Assembly: GCF_003852425.1 (NCBI RefSeq)
Contig: NZ_QAJN01000014.1
Location: 62,001-126,000, forward strand
Reading direction: 5' to 3'
Length of the DNA: 64,000 bases
Source: Paucibacter sp. KBW04
Lineage (GTDB): Bacteria > Pseudomonadota > Gammaproteobacteria > Burkholderiales > Burkholderiaceae_C
Positions 17,905 to 27,157 of the stretch are shown here, piece by piece. Every line of letters begins with the position of its first letter. Within the stretch, counting starts at the first letter, position 1. A model generated the notes under the pieces. That model saw only the letters and a program-made list of their open reading frames with translations, did not search any database and had not been told where the DNA came from. The position numbers were made by a program, and so were the translations under genes.

Positions 17905-18231
17905 TCAGGACTGGCTGGACAGGGCCAGCAAGTCCTCACGGCTCAGGCGCGAGGGCAAATCAAAACTGGCTGTTTGAGCGATATCTGCGCCGCCCAAGCC
18001 ATCGCTGGTGTTCATCAGACTCAGCATCTGGTCCAGGGTGGCGTTGATCTCGGCCGCACGATCCTGGCTCAGGCGTTCCTGGGCCGAGTCCAGAAAGGCC
18101 AGCACCCAGTCGCCCAGCTGCAACTCGCCCACCAAGGCGGTGTTGAGTTGCTTGAACACGCCGCCCCGTCCTTCACACAAGGCATGGCCCGGCGTGATCG
18201 CGCGCACCTGCATGGGGATACCGATACACAT
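17905..18231 (-). CDS. hoxL: HypC-family chaperone HoxL/HupF
   Basis: 108 residues, starting MCIGIPMQV at the ATG 18231 with GGAGA 6 nt upstream. Cys2 is the iron-binding residue shared with HypC. The C-terminal ~30 residues extend beyond HypC, as usual for HupF. HoxL is the dedicated chaperone of the membrane-bound hydrogenase large subunit, whereas HypC works for all. Follows hoxM by 17 nt. Confidence 0.94.
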   Translation of the reverse strand: MCIGIPMQVRAITPGHALCEGRGGVFKQLNTALVGELQLGDWVLAFLDSAQERLSQDRAAEINATLDQMLSLMNTSDGLGGADIAQTASFDLPSRLSREDLLALSSQS

Positions 18232-18248
18232 GCTGTTCTCCTGCTCGC

Positions 18249-18881
18249 TCAGGCCGGGAAGAAGCGCTCGTCCCCAACCCGGCAGGCCAGGGTCTCGGGG
18301 GGGCGGGCCGTCTCGTACCGTTCCAAGCCCAGCTCGACAAAGGTGACGGCCTCGCGGGTATCCAGCGGGCGGGTGCGCTGGCAAGGCTCGGCGCCCCATT
18401 CCTGCAAGCGCTCCAGGCCCAGGCGCAAGGCCTCTTCCATCGCCTCTTTGACGATGGGCCGCAAGCTACCGCCATAGTCTTCCAAATACTCGGGCTGGCA
18501 GCCGACCAGCAAGATGCGGCGCGGGAAGCGCTCGGTCAGCTGGGCCAGCATCAAGACCTCTTGAAAGCCGGTCTGGTGCAAGCTCATCTTCTTGGCGCCC
18601 ATAAAGCGCGGCACCTCATCGCCCTCCACCAGCTTGAGCGTGCCAGGGGCCAGGCCGTAGTCGATGGCGTCGAAGATCAAGAGGCTGTCGGCCTCCTGCA
18701 CATGCTGGATCAGATAAAGGCCCTGGGTGCCCCCATCGATCAGCTGCACATGGGGCGCGAACTCGTAGCGGGCCTGCAAGGCCTCGATACAGCGTACGCC
18801 AAAACCCTCATCGGCCCACAAGACATTGCCTATGCCCAAGACGCAGATGGTGGGCATATCTGCTTGCGCATTCGTATCCAT
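18249..18881 (-). CDS. hoxM: HoxM/HupD, C-terminal endopeptidase of the hydrogenase large subunit
   Basis: 210 residues. HybD-family maturation protease with GIGNVLWADEGFG at 16-28. The three nickel-reading ligands Glu25, Asp71 and His102 each lie nine residues further than Glu16, Asp62 and His93 of E. coli HybD, so all are present. It removes the 15-residue tail after His603 of HoxG once nickel is in. HoxC has no tail and needs no such step. The C-terminus (~50 residues) is longer than HybD, as in HupD proteins. 6 nt after hoxZ. Confidence 0.96.
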   Translation of the reverse strand: MDTNAQADMPTICVLGIGNVLWADEGFGVRCIEALQARYEFAPHVQLIDGGTQGLYLIQHVQEADSLLIFDAIDYGLAPGTLKLVEGDEVPRFMGAKKMSLHQTGFQEVLMLAQLTERFPRRILLVGCQPEYLEDYGGSLRPIVKEAMEEALRLGLERLQEWGAEPCQRTRPLDTREAVTFVELGLERYETARPPETLACRVGDERFFPA

Positions 18882-18887
18882 GGCGTT

Positions 18888-19634
18888 CTAGTCTTTAAAG
18901 GTGCGGTGGCCGGAGATCATGGTGCTGACCACGCTGGAGCGGCCCATGATGTCCTCACGGATGGCGGCGTAGACATGCAGGATCACGAACACCACCAAGG
19001 CCCACATGCCCAGGCGATGCCAGGTGTGCACGTCTTGCGATTGGCCCATCAGCGGGATCACCCAGCCGAAGAGCTTATCGGCCCAAGATCCGGCCTGCGT
19101 GCCCTCGCCATACATGGCGAAGCCGGTGAAGACCATGAAGATGGAGGTCAGCAGAAAGAGAAAGAACATGGCAAAGCGTGCCAGCGGGTTGTGGCCCACA
19201 TACTGGCCCGGCCGCGGCGAAATGAAGGCGTACCACTTCAGCATGCCCACAACCTCGCGCCAATAGGCCTTCTGGAAGATGGGCACCCAGAACAACTCCC
19301 GCGCATGGTGGTTGCCCACCAGGGCCCAGTAGATGCGGCCGATCAAGCCTATGGCCAAGAGATAGCCCGCGGCAAAGTGGGCAAAGCGGATATAGCCCAT
19401 CACATAGTGCGCGCTGGCCTCGCCCGCCACCGTGGGCAGGGGCGATCCGATCAGATAACCCGTCAGGGCCAGCACGCTGATGGCGAAGGCATTGATCCAA
19501 TGCCAGAGGCGCACGGGCGCTTCAAACACATAGGCCGATTTGATGGACGAGGTGCGGGTGACATCGACGGCATCAAAGGTCTGGCTAGGGTCGCCGTTCG
19601 CTGAAGCGGCGGCAGAGGTGGGTGTGGCAGACAT
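18888..19634 (-). CDS. hoxZ: Hydrogenase b-type cytochrome HoxZ/HupC
   Basis: 248 residues with four predicted membrane helices. It anchors HoxKG to the periplasmic face of the inner membrane and passes electrons to the quinone pool through two b hemes. Candidate heme histidines are in RLWHWINAF, IRFAHFAAGY, DVHTWHRLGMW and VILHVYAAIRED. The first ~30 residues are polar and cytoplasmic. 48 nt after hupE, 6 nt before hoxM. Confidence 0.95.
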   Translation of the reverse strand: MSATPTSAAASANGDPSQTFDAVDVTRTSSIKSAYVFEAPVRLWHWINAFAISVLALTGYLIGSPLPTVAGEASAHYVMGYIRFAHFAAGYLLAIGLIGRIYWALVGNHHARELFWVPIFQKAYWREVVGMLKWYAFISPRPGQYVGHNPLARFAMFFLFLLTSIFMVFTGFAMYGEGTQAGSWADKLFGWVIPLMGQSQDVHTWHRLGMWALVVFVILHVYAAIREDIMGRSSVVSTMISGHRTFKD

Positions 19635-19682
19635 GGGAGGCTCCCGGTTCAGGGTTGGGATGTGATCCGGCGCGGGCTCGGC

Positions 19683-20309
19683 TCAGAGCCGGCTCAACAC
19701 CATCAACAGACCGCTGGCCGCCAAGGCCATGGCTAGACCTTGCGCCAGGCGTGCGGGCAGACGCGCCAGAGCGCTGCCCATCAAAAGCCCCAGGCCGTGC
19801 AGAACGGCCGATCCCAACGTGAAGCCGGTGATGAAAAGGCTGGCCGATGCACCCGTCACCATCTCCAGGCCATGTGCCTGCCCATGGACCCAGGCCGCCG
19901 CCGCCACGACCAGCAGACCCAGGCCGGCGGGCGCACGAGCACCCACCAGCAAAAGCGCACCAAAGGCCGCCACACTGGCCGCCACCCAGACCTCCAGCTG
20001 CGGCGCCACCCAGCCGCCCATGGCCGCTACTGCGCCCAGCATCAGCATGGCAAGGAACAGGGCCGGTGCCCCCAGACGCACCCGCCCCTGCCAGAGCTGG
20101 CTGGCCCACACACCCACCGCCAGCATGGCCAGCAAATGGTCCAGGCCGGTGAAGGGATGGAGCAGGCCAGCCAGCAGGCCCGAGGCCTGCTCGGTCTCGG
20201 ACGGGCCGATATGCCCCCCATGGCCGCTATGTGCTTGCGCCAGGTTCACCAAGGCCAGGCCCGCCAGACCCAGACCACACTTCAGCACGCTCTTGTTCTT
20301 GATCTTCAT
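19683..20309 (-). CDS. hupE: HupE/UreJ-family nickel permease
   Basis: 208 residues. An N-terminal signal peptide (to ~residue 26, AQA) is followed by a His-rich mature start, HSGHGGH. The family signature HPFTGLDHLLAMLAVG is at ~51-66, with six hydrophobic segments. HupE of Rhizobium leguminosarum mediates nickel uptake; here it probably supplies HypA/HypB, because no hoxN permease is present in the locus. It sits between hoxG and hoxZ, whereas in rhizobia hupE follows hupD, and the Cupriavidus locus has no hupE. Confidence 0.92.
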   Translation of the reverse strand: MKIKNKSVLKCGLGLAGLALVNLAQAHSGHGGHIGPSETEQASGLLAGLLHPFTGLDHLLAMLAVGVWASQLWQGRVRLGAPALFLAMLMLGAVAAMGGWVAPQLEVWVAASVAAFGALLLVGARAPAGLGLLVVAAAAWVHGQAHGLEMVTGASASLFITGFTLGSAVLHGLGLLMGSALARLPARLAQGLAMALAASGLLMVLSRL

Positions 20310-20339
20310 GATGGATGTCTCCTGTTATGAGGGTGCGAA

Positions 20340-22196
20340 TCAGCGCACCTTGACCGAAGTGAGTTCCTCGCCGTCTGGGCTCATCACATGGGTGGAGCAG
20401 GCCAAGCAGGGGTCGAAGGAATGCAGGGTGCGCAAGATCTCGACCGGCTGTTCCGGGTTGACCATGGGCGTGTTCATCAGGCTGGCCTCAAAGGCGCCGA
20501 TCTGGCCCTTGGTGTCACGCGGGCTGCCATTCCAGGTGGTGGGCACCACGCATTGGTAGTTCTCGATGCGGCCGTCCTTGATCTTGATCCAGTGGCCCAG
20601 GGCACCGCGCGGCGCGGCCACCGTGCCCACGCCCTTGGCCTCCTTGGGCCAGGTGCTGGGATCCCATTTCTCCACATTGACGGTGCTGCTGTCCCCGGCC
20701 TTGATATTGGCGACCAGCTCCTTGAAGTCCTCCATCATCATCTCGCCGCAGTACTGCGACTCCAGCGCCCGCGCCAGGGTGCGGCCGATGGTGGTGGGCA
20801 GCAACTGCTTGGCGGTGAACTGTGTCTCGGGCAGGCCCAGGGCCTTGGGGATGGCGCTGTTAATGGCCATGGCTGAGGACTCGACCTGCTCTTTCACCCG
20901 CTGCGAGTACTTATGACCCTTGAGCGCATGGGCGTAGCCGAGGATGTAGCGTGACAGCGGGCCCACCTCCACCGCATGGCCGCGCCAGCGCGGTGATTTG
21001 ATCCAAGAGTACTTGGCGCTCTCGTCGATCTCCTGAATATTCGTGCGCGTGCCCTTGGTCTTGGCACCCAACTCATAGTTCGGCTCGGTGACACCGTCCC
21101 AGGGGTGCAGACCCTTGCTTTCGTCAGCGTACTTGTACCAGCTGTGGGACACGAATTCCTGCACCTGCTCGGGGTCGCGCGGGTCCACCGGCAGGATCTC
21201 ATCCCAGTTGCCATTGATGATGGCGCCGCCGGGAAGCTGCTGGGTCTCGCTCTTGTGCATCACCTTTTCATAGGTGCCGTAATCCATCACATTGGTGGCC
21301 GAGAGGCCGCCGCCGTAGAGCCAGCCGGAATGCTTGTACAGCGTACCAATGGCCAGCACATCGGGGATGTAGACATTGTTGTTGAACTCGATCATCTCCT
21401 TGATGCGAGCCTCGATGAAGTTGAGCCGCTCCATATTGATGGGCGCGCCGGCCGCACCGTCCTTGTCGATATTGATGGCGCAGGGCACGCCGCCCACCAG
21501 ATAGTTGGGGTGCGGGTTCTTGCCGCCCAGAATGGTATGCACCTTGACCCATTCCTTCTGCAAGTCCAGGGCCTCCAGATAGTGGGTGACGGCCATCAGA
21601 TTGGCCTCGGCTGGCAAGACATAGGCCTTGGAGCCCCAGTAGCCATTCATAAAGGGGCCCAGCTGGCCGCTCTCGACAAACTTCTTCAAGCGGTTCTGGA
21701 TGTCACGGAAATAGCCGGGCGAAGACAGGGGGTGGCTGGGCGAGACCAGCTGCTGCAGCTCCGAAGTTTTCTTGGGGTCGGCCTTCAGGGCCGAGACCAC
21801 ATCCACCCAGTCCAGCGCATGCAGATGGTAGAAGTGCACCACATGGTCATGGACCTGCAAGGTCTTGGCCATGATCTCGCGGATCAGGTAGGCGTTCTTG
21901 GGGATGATGATGCCCAAGGCGTCTTCCACCGCCCGCACCGAGGTGAGCGCATGGCAGCCGGTGCAAACCCCGCAGATGCGCTCCACGAAGGCCCAGGCGT
22001 CGCGCGGATCGCGGCCCTTGAGGATGACCTCCAGGCCGCGCCACATGGTGCCGGTAGAGACGGCGTTACGGATCACGTTATTGCTGTCGAGATTGACCTC
22101 GCAGCGCATATGCCCTTCGATGCGGGTGACGGGGTCGACCACCACGCGGCGGCCCCCGTTGTCCAGCTTGAAACCCTGCGTTTCATAAGCGCCCAT
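20340..22196 (-). CDS. hoxG: Membrane-bound uptake [NiFe]-hydrogenase large subunit HoxG/HupL
   Basis: 618 residues. It carries the NiFe(CN)2CO active site, with cysteine ligands Cys75/Cys78 ([10 protein letters not shown]) and Cys597/Cys600 (DPCLAC). After His603 there is a 15-residue tail, [15 protein letters not shown], removed by HoxM. Val77 and the Leu in [10 protein letters not shown] occupy the gas-channel positions where the sensor HoxC has Ile and Phe, so this subunit has the open channel of a catalytic enzyme. Length and cysteine numbering are the same as I recall for Cupriavidus HoxG. 59 nt after hoxK. Confidence 0.97.
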   Translation of the reverse strand: MGAYETQGFKLDNGGRRVVVDPVTRIEGHMRCEVNLDSNNVIRNAVSTGTMWRGLEVILKGRDPRDAWAFVERICGVCTGCHALTSVRAVEDALGIIIPKNAYLIREIMAKTLQVHDHVVHFYHLHALDWVDVVSALKADPKKTSELQQLVSPSHPLSSPGYFRDIQNRLKKFVESGQLGPFMNGYWGSKAYVLPAEANLMAVTHYLEALDLQKEWVKVHTILGGKNPHPNYLVGGVPCAINIDKDGAAGAPINMERLNFIEARIKEMIEFNNNVYIPDVLAIGTLYKHSGWLYGGGLSATNVMDYGTYEKVMHKSETQQLPGGAIINGNWDEILPVDPRDPEQVQEFVSHSWYKYADESKGLHPWDGVTEPNYELGAKTKGTRTNIQEIDESAKYSWIKSPRWRGHAVEVGPLSRYILGYAHALKGHKYSQRVKEQVESSAMAINSAIPKALGLPETQFTAKQLLPTTIGRTLARALESQYCGEMMMEDFKELVANIKAGDSSTVNVEKWDPSTWPKEAKGVGTVAAPRGALGHWIKIKDGRIENYQCVVPTTWNGSPRDTKGQIGAFEASLMNTPMVNPEQPVEILRTLHSFDPCLACSTHVMSPDGEELTSVKVR

Positions 22197-22255
22197 GTCT
22201 TGCTCCTATTTGTTCTGCCTAGCCGGCCGCCCGCAGGCGGATTCGGGCTGCGGAT

Positions 22256-23335
22256 TTATTGTTTGGCCGTGGTGTCGGCATTGCCGCTAGCGGCACGCTT
22301 GATGGCGGAGACCGCCGCATGCGCGGCCACCGCCGCGCCCACCGTGCCGGCCGCCGCCATGCCCACCTTGTCCGCATTGGCCTCGATGCCGAACTGCGGG
22401 ATATTGGTCAGGCGGTCGTAGAAGGAGCCCTTGTCCCAGAAGCCGTCTTCCGAGCAGCCGATGCAGCCATGGCCGGCCTTGATCGGGAAGCTGGTGCCCT
22501 CGTTCCACATCACCGTCGAGCAGGCGTTGTAGGTGGTGGGGCCCTTGCAGCCCATCTTGTAGAGGCAGTAGCCGCGGCGCGCCGACTCGTCGTCGAAGGA
22601 CTCGACAAACTGGCCCGCGTCAAAGTGGGGCCGGCGATAGCATTTGTCGTGGATGCGTTGGCTGTAGAACATCTTGGGCCGGCCCTGGCGATCCAGCTCG
22701 GGGATGCGGTCGAAGGTCAACATATAGGTGATCACACCCGTCATCACCTCGGCGATCGGCGGGCAGCCCGGCACCTTGATGATGGGCTTGTCGAAGATCA
22801 CCTTGTGCACCGGCGTGGCCTGGGTGGGATTGGGCTTGGCTGCCTGCACACAGCCCCAGGAGGCACAAGAGCCCCAAGAGATGATGGCCTTGGCATCCTT
22901 GGCCACATGCTTGAGCTGCTCGATGAAGGGCTTGCCGCCGATGATGCAGCTCATGCCATCCTGATTGAGCGGCGGGTTGCCTTCCACCGCCAGGATGTAG
23001 TTGCCCTTGTACTTGACCATGATCTCCTCCAGGATGGCCTCGGCCTGGTGGCCAGCGGCTGCCATCAAGGTGTCGTCATAGTCCAGCGAGATCATGGACA
23101 GCACCACATCCTTGGCCAGGGGGTGGGCCGAGCGGATGAAGGATTCGGAGCAGCAGGTGCACTCCAGGCCATGCAACCACAGCACCGGGGTGCGCGGCTT
23201 GGTCTCCATGGCGTGCGCAATCTGCGGCACAAAGCTGGGGGCCAGACCCAGCGAGGTGGCAGTCAGCGAGCAGTACTTCAGGAAGCTGCGGCGCGAAATG
23301 CCCTGACGGCGCATGACCTCGTAAAAGGTTTCCAT
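22256..23335 (-). CDS. hoxK: Oxygen-tolerant uptake [NiFe]-hydrogenase small subunit HoxK/HupS
   Basis: 359 residues. The Tat signal SRRSFLK is at residues 14-20, with cleavage after AHA42. In mature numbering the proximal-cluster cysteines are 17, 19, 20, 115, 120 and 149. Cys19 and Cys120 are the two extra cysteines that make the 4Fe-3S cluster of oxygen-tolerant (group 1d) enzymes. The distal and medial cluster cysteines follow ([31 protein letters not shown]). A hydrophobic helix near the end ([18 protein letters not shown]) is the C-terminal anchor. First gene of the operon. Confidence 0.97.
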   Translation of the reverse strand: METFYEVMRRQGISRRSFLKYCSLTATSLGLAPSFVPQIAHAMETKPRTPVLWLHGLECTCCSESFIRSAHPLAKDVVLSMISLDYDDTLMAAAGHQAEAILEEIMVKYKGNYILAVEGNPPLNQDGMSCIIGGKPFIEQLKHVAKDAKAIISWGSCASWGCVQAAKPNPTQATPVHKVIFDKPIIKVPGCPPIAEVMTGVITYMLTFDRIPELDRQGRPKMFYSQRIHDKCYRRPHFDAGQFVESFDDESARRGYCLYKMGCKGPTTYNACSTVMWNEGTSFPIKAGHGCIGCSEDGFWDKGSFYDRLTNIPQFGIEANADKVGMAAAGTVGAAVAAHAAVSAIKRAASGNADTTAKQ

Positions 23336-23459
23336 CGTTGCTTGTCTCCGTGTTATTTGAATGACCTTCGCTGCGCTCAGGCCCGCTCAAGCTTTGCGTC
23401 GACGCCGTCGACATCAAGACCCGCTGCGACCAGCCATCCAGGGCCGGTGCTGGCATTGA

Positions 23460-23475
23460 TGCAAGTCACGCGCCA
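23460..23475 (-). promoter_or_regulatory. Sigma-54 (RpoN) promoter of the hydrogenase operon
   Basis: On the minus strand the sequence TGGCGCGTGACTTGCA matches the -24/-12 consensus TGGCACG-N4-TTGCA at all fixed positions except one (G for A). Predicted transcription starts near 23449, leaving a ~115-nt leader before hoxK. The leader contains GTCGAC-gcc-GTCGAC (23398-23412), a short hairpin. An AT-rich tract (23519-23545) upstream could bend or hold IHF. It is the expected target of HoxA, the sigma-54 activator encoded at the end of the same operon. Confidence 0.82.
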
Positions 23476-23858
23476 ACTCGGGTCGGCTCGCGGGAATACC
23501 CCGAACGCCTTTTGCAAGTGCTTGTTTTTTAAGATGAAATTTAGAGAGCCCGACCTATGTCGGAGCCGCCCCAGCCGCCGACTGGAAAGCCAGCCCATGG
23601 TTTGGAAGGGCCACTGCAAACTCCCTGACCACTCTGCGGCACAAAGACCGCCCATTGCGGCCAAAGTCCGCGTAACAGCCGCGCAAGCCAGGCTCTGGCA
23701 GCCCGGGCGCAGCAGGTGCTGCCCCTAAAATACGGCCATCGCGCAACAAAGCCCTGAGCCCAAGGCCGCAAAAGTCTCCCAAAGTCGCGCCAGGCCCGAG
23801 CCCGGGCCCGATTTCTTTTTTGCTCCTGCGCCCTCATCTCTCTCTCAAGAACGCTTCC
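23476..23858. other. Intergenic region between hoxK and gmk
   Basis: About 380 bases with no credible gene; open frames here are unlike any protein I know. It must hold the upstream activator sites of the sigma-54 promoter and the rightward gmk promoter. An AT-rich stretch at 23519-23545 stands out against the GC-rich surroundings. No further motif could be assigned. Confidence 0.5.
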
Positions 23859-24479
23859 ATGGAATACCCAGGCAATCTCTTCGTCGTCGCAGCGCCCAGT
23901 GGCGCAGGCAAATCCAGTCTGGTGAAAGCCCTGCTTGAGCTCGATGCCAAGCTGGATGTCTCCATCTCCCACACCTCGCGCGCGCCGCGCGGGCAGGAAC
24001 AGCATGGCCGCGAGTACTGGTTCACCAGCGAGAAAGACTTCCGCGCCATGGCCGAGCGGGGCGAGTTTTTCGAGTGGGCCGAGGTGCACGGCAATCTCTA
24101 CGGCACCTCGCGGGCCGCCATCGAGACCCGCATGGCCAATGGCGAGGACGTGGTGCTGGAGATCGATTTCCAGGGTGCGCTGCAGATCAAGCAGCTCTTC
24201 CCCTACGCCGTGCTGATCTTCATCCTGCCGCCCAGCTGGGGCGAGTTGGAGCAACGCCTGAACCGCCGCGGCGACACCGATCCGGCCGTCATCGCCAAGC
24301 GCATGAGCAATGCCCGCATCGAGGTGGCGCAGGCGCAAAAGTTCGATTTTGTGGTCGTCAACGCGGTGTTTGACACGGCTGTTTTCGATCTCAAGTCGAT
24401 TGTTCACGCGCAGCGGTTAAAATACGCAGCTCAGCGCCGAAACCGCTCTGCCGTTTTCCGCGCTCTCGAACTCCCTTGA
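23859..24479 (+). CDS. gmk: Guanylate kinase
   Basis: 206 residues from the ATG at 23859 ([20 protein letters not shown]). GMP + ATP gives GDP + ADP. The P-loop APSGAGKSS is at ~11-19, GMP-binding [19 protein letters not shown] at ~37-55, and the lid around [16 protein letters not shown]. Followed 21 nt later by rpoZ and then spoT, a conserved proteobacterial block linking GTP supply and (p)ppGpp metabolism. Confidence 0.97.
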   Translation: MEYPGNLFVVAAPSGAGKSSLVKALLELDAKLDVSISHTSRAPRGQEQHGREYWFTSEKDFRAMAERGEFFEWAEVHGNLYGTSRAAIETRMANGEDVVLEIDFQGALQIKQLFPYAVLIFILPPSWGELEQRLNRRGDTDPAVIAKRMSNARIEVAQAQKFDFVVVNAVFDTAVFDLKSIVHAQRLKYAAQRRNRSAVFRALELP

Positions 24480-24500
24480 ATACCTGGACTGGAAAAATAT

Positions 24501-24704
24501 ATGGCCCGCATCACTGTTGAAGACTGCCTGACCAAGATCCCCAACCGCTTCCAGTTGGTGCTCGCAGCGACCTACCGTGCTCGCATGCTGAGCCAGGGCC
24601 ACACGCCCAAGATCGAAAGCAAGAACAAGCCCGGCGTGACCGCACTGCGCGAAATCGCCGCTGGCGAAGTCGGCATCGAAATGCTGCGCAAGGTGCCGGT
24701 CTGA
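24501..24704 (+). CDS. rpoZ: RNA polymerase omega subunit
   Basis: 67 residues, [28 protein letters not shown] being the conserved N-terminus. It stabilises beta' and forms one ppGpp-binding site with it. It lies between gmk and spoT and is followed by a terminator. Confidence 0.97.
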   Translation: MARITVEDCLTKIPNRFQLVLAATYRARMLSQGHTPKIESKNKPGVTALREIAAGEVGIEMLRKVPV

Positions 24705-24736
24705 ATTTCAGCTGAAGCAGCAAGCACCAGATCCAA

Positions 24737-24759
24737 GGGCACCCACGGGTGCCCTTTTT
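24737..24759 (+). terminator. Rho-independent terminator after gmk-rpoZ
   Basis: GGGCACC-cacg-GGTGCCC followed by TTTTT. It lies 32 nt past the rpoZ stop, so spoT probably has its own promoter in the following ~100 nt. Confidence 0.85.
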
Positions 24760-24862
24760 CATGCCTGAACACCAGAGACTGAGAGCGGTAAAAAGCCCCG
24801 GACAAAGGTCGCCCGACAAGCGCTTGCCTGCCAAGCCCGCCGCGATGCTGTAAATTCTCCCC

Positions 24863-27157
24863 ATGGGTTTCAGATCATTTGCCGTCTCACGTCTTCCTGC
24901 AGCACTGTCCAGTCTGCCGGGTCTTAGGCCCACGCCCGCCGCGCCGGAGCCGACCGCGGCCGAAGCCGCCTCTTTCGATGCCTTGGTCCACCGCCTGAGT
25001 TATCTGCCCAAGGCCGATATCAAGCGGGTGCGCGAAGCCTATAAGTTCGCCGACGAGGCCCATTTAGGCCAGTTCCGCGCCAGCGGCGAGCCCTATATCA
25101 CCCACCCCATCGCGGTGGCGGGCCTATGCGCCGATTGGCGCCTGGATGCCCAAGCCATCATGGCCGCCCTGATGCACGACGCCATGGAAGACTGCGGCGT
25201 CACCAAGACCGAGCTGATCGAGCGCTTTGGCGCCCCCACCGCCGAGTTGGTGGACGGCCTGACCAAATTGGACAAGCTGCAGTTCTCCACCAAGGAAGAG
25301 TCCCAGGCCGAGAGCTTTCGCAAGATGCTGCTGGCCATGGCCCGCGATGTGCGCGTCATCCTGATCAAGCTGGCCGACCGTCTGCACAATATGCGCACCA
25401 TGGAGGCGATGGCGCCCATCAAACGCCGCCGCATTGCGCGCGAGACCCTGGACATCTACGCACCTATTGCCCACCGCCTCGGTCTGAACCAGATCTATCG
25501 GGAGTTGCAGGAGCTGTCCTTCTCCCACATCTACCCCTGGCGCCATGCGGCCCTGACCAAGGCCATCACCAAGGCGCGCGGCAATCGGCGTGATCTGGTC
25601 TCCCGCATCGAGCGCGATGTGGAAAAAGCCTTCGCCGCCTCGGACCTGCGGGTCGAGGTGCAGGGCCGCGAGAAAACCGTCTATTCGATCTACCAGAAGA
25701 TGCGCGACAAGCATCTGAGCTTCGCCCAGGTCAGCGATATCTTCGGTTTCCGCATCGTGGTCCACGATCTGCCCACCTGCTATTTGTCCCTGGGCGTTTT
25801 GCACCAGCTCTACAAACCGCAGCCGGGTCGCTTCAAGGACTACATCGCCATCCCCAAGCCGAATGGCTATCAGTCTCTGCACACCACCTTGGTCAGCCCC
25901 CTGGGCACGCCGGTGGAGTTCCAGGTGCGCACCGAACCCATGCATCTGGTGGCTGAAAAAGGCGTGGCCGCGCACTGGCTTTACAAGAATGAAGGCAGCA
26001 ATAGCAGCAGCGCCGAATCGGCGCAGCAAATGGGCTCACGCTGGCTGCAGTCCTTGATCGACATCCAGGACGAAACCCGCGACGCCAATGAGTTCTTGGA
26101 GCACGTCAAGATCGACCTCTTCCCGGATGCGGTCTATGTCTTCACGCCCAAGTCCAAGATCATGGCCCTGCCACGCGGCGCCACGCCGGTGGACTATGCC
26201 TACGCCATCCACTCCGATGTGGGCGACCATTGCGTGGCGGCGCAAATCAATGGCGAACCCGTGCCCTTGCGCACCGAGCTGCGCAGCGGCGATGTGGTGG
26301 AGATCGTCACCGCCGCTGGCGCACGCCCCAATCCGGCCTGGCTGAGCTTTGTGCGCACCGGCCGGGCACGCTCCAAGATCCGCCACTTCCTGAAGAATCT
26401 GGAACAGGAAGAATCGCGTGATCTGGGCGAAAAGATGCTGTCCCAGGCCCTGCGCGCCGAGGGCCTGGCCCTGCCCAGCCTGGACGATGAAGACAATGCC
26501 GCCGCCCAGCTCTGGCAGCAGCTGGCCCGCTGGGCCGGCAACCGCCATGCGGACGAGTTGCTGGTGGAAATCGGCCTGGGCCGCAAGATCGCCACCATCG
26601 TGGCCAAGAAGCTGGCCCGCATGCTGGCCGAGCAAGGCCAGCGGCCCGACGCCGTGATGCTGACCATGGGCCGCTTCAGCGCCGAGGAAGCGCCCGCCCA
26701 AGGCCAGGTGACGCTGGACGGCAGCGAAGGCGCCTCGGTGCGCCTGGCCAGCTGCTGCCGGCCGATTCCTGGCGACGAAATCAAGGGTTATCTGGGCCGC
26801 GGAGAAGGCCTGCTGGTGCACACCGCGGAATGCCAGGTGGGCCGCAAGCTCTTCCAGCGCGATAGCGAACATTGGATCGCCGTGCACTGGGCCGAGGAGC
26901 TGACCCGCCCCTTCGAGGCCGCCGTCTCCCTGCTGCTCAACAATGGCAAGGGTGTGCTGGCCCAGGTGGCCCAGGCCGTCAGCTCGGCCGAGGCCGACAT
27001 CACCCATATTCAAATGAGCGACGAGTCGCAACAACGCGAAACCGCCGAGATGAATCTGCTGCTGTCGGTGCGCGATCGCCTGCATCTGGCCGAGGTCTTG
27101 CGCACCCTCAAACGCTCGCCCGCCGTGCTGCGGGTCTGGCGGGTTAAACCGAGTTAA
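24863..27157 (+). CDS. spoT: Bifunctional (p)ppGpp synthetase/hydrolase SpoT/Rel
   Basis: 764 residues. The HD hydrolase domain is intact (LMHDAMEDCG, with an upstream YITHPIAVA histidine), so the enzyme can degrade (p)ppGpp. The synthetase domain follows (YQSLHTTLVSPLGTPVEFQVRT region). Then come TGS (DAVYVFTPKSKIMALPRGATPVDYAY), a helical/zinc-finger region with SCCRPIPGD, and a C-terminal ACT domain. Its TAA stop interlocks with the stop of convergent greB. Confidence 0.96.
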   Translation: MGFRSFAVSRLPAALSSLPGLRPTPAAPEPTAAEAASFDALVHRLSYLPKADIKRVREAYKFADEAHLGQFRASGEPYITHPIAVAGLCADWRLDAQAIMAALMHDAMEDCGVTKTELIERFGAPTAELVDGLTKLDKLQFSTKEESQAESFRKMLLAMARDVRVILIKLADRLHNMRTMEAMAPIKRRRIARETLDIYAPIAHRLGLNQIYRELQELSFSHIYPWRHAALTKAITKARGNRRDLVSRIERDVEKAFAASDLRVEVQGREKTVYSIYQKMRDKHLSFAQVSDIFGFRIVVHDLPTCYLSLGVLHQLYKPQPGRFKDYIAIPKPNGYQSLHTTLVSPLGTPVEFQVRTEPMHLVAEKGVAAHWLYKNEGSNSSSAESAQQMGSRWLQSLIDIQDETRDANEFLEHVKIDLFPDAVYVFTPKSKIMALPRGATPVDYAYAIHSDVGDHCVAAQINGEPVPLRTELRSGDVVEIVTAAGARPNPAWLSFVRTGRARSKIRHFLKNLEQEESRDLGEKMLSQALRAEGLALPSLDDEDNAAAQLWQQLARWAGNRHADELLVEIGLGRKIATIVAKKLARMLAEQGQRPDAVMLTMGRFSAEEAPAQGQVTLDGSEGASVRLASCCRPIPGDEIKGYLGRGEGLLVHTAECQVGRKLFQRDSEHWIAVHWAEELTRPFEAAVSLLLNNGKGVLAQVAQAVSSAEADITHIQMSDESQQRETAEMNLLLSVRDRLHLAEVLRTLKRSPAVLRVWRVKPS

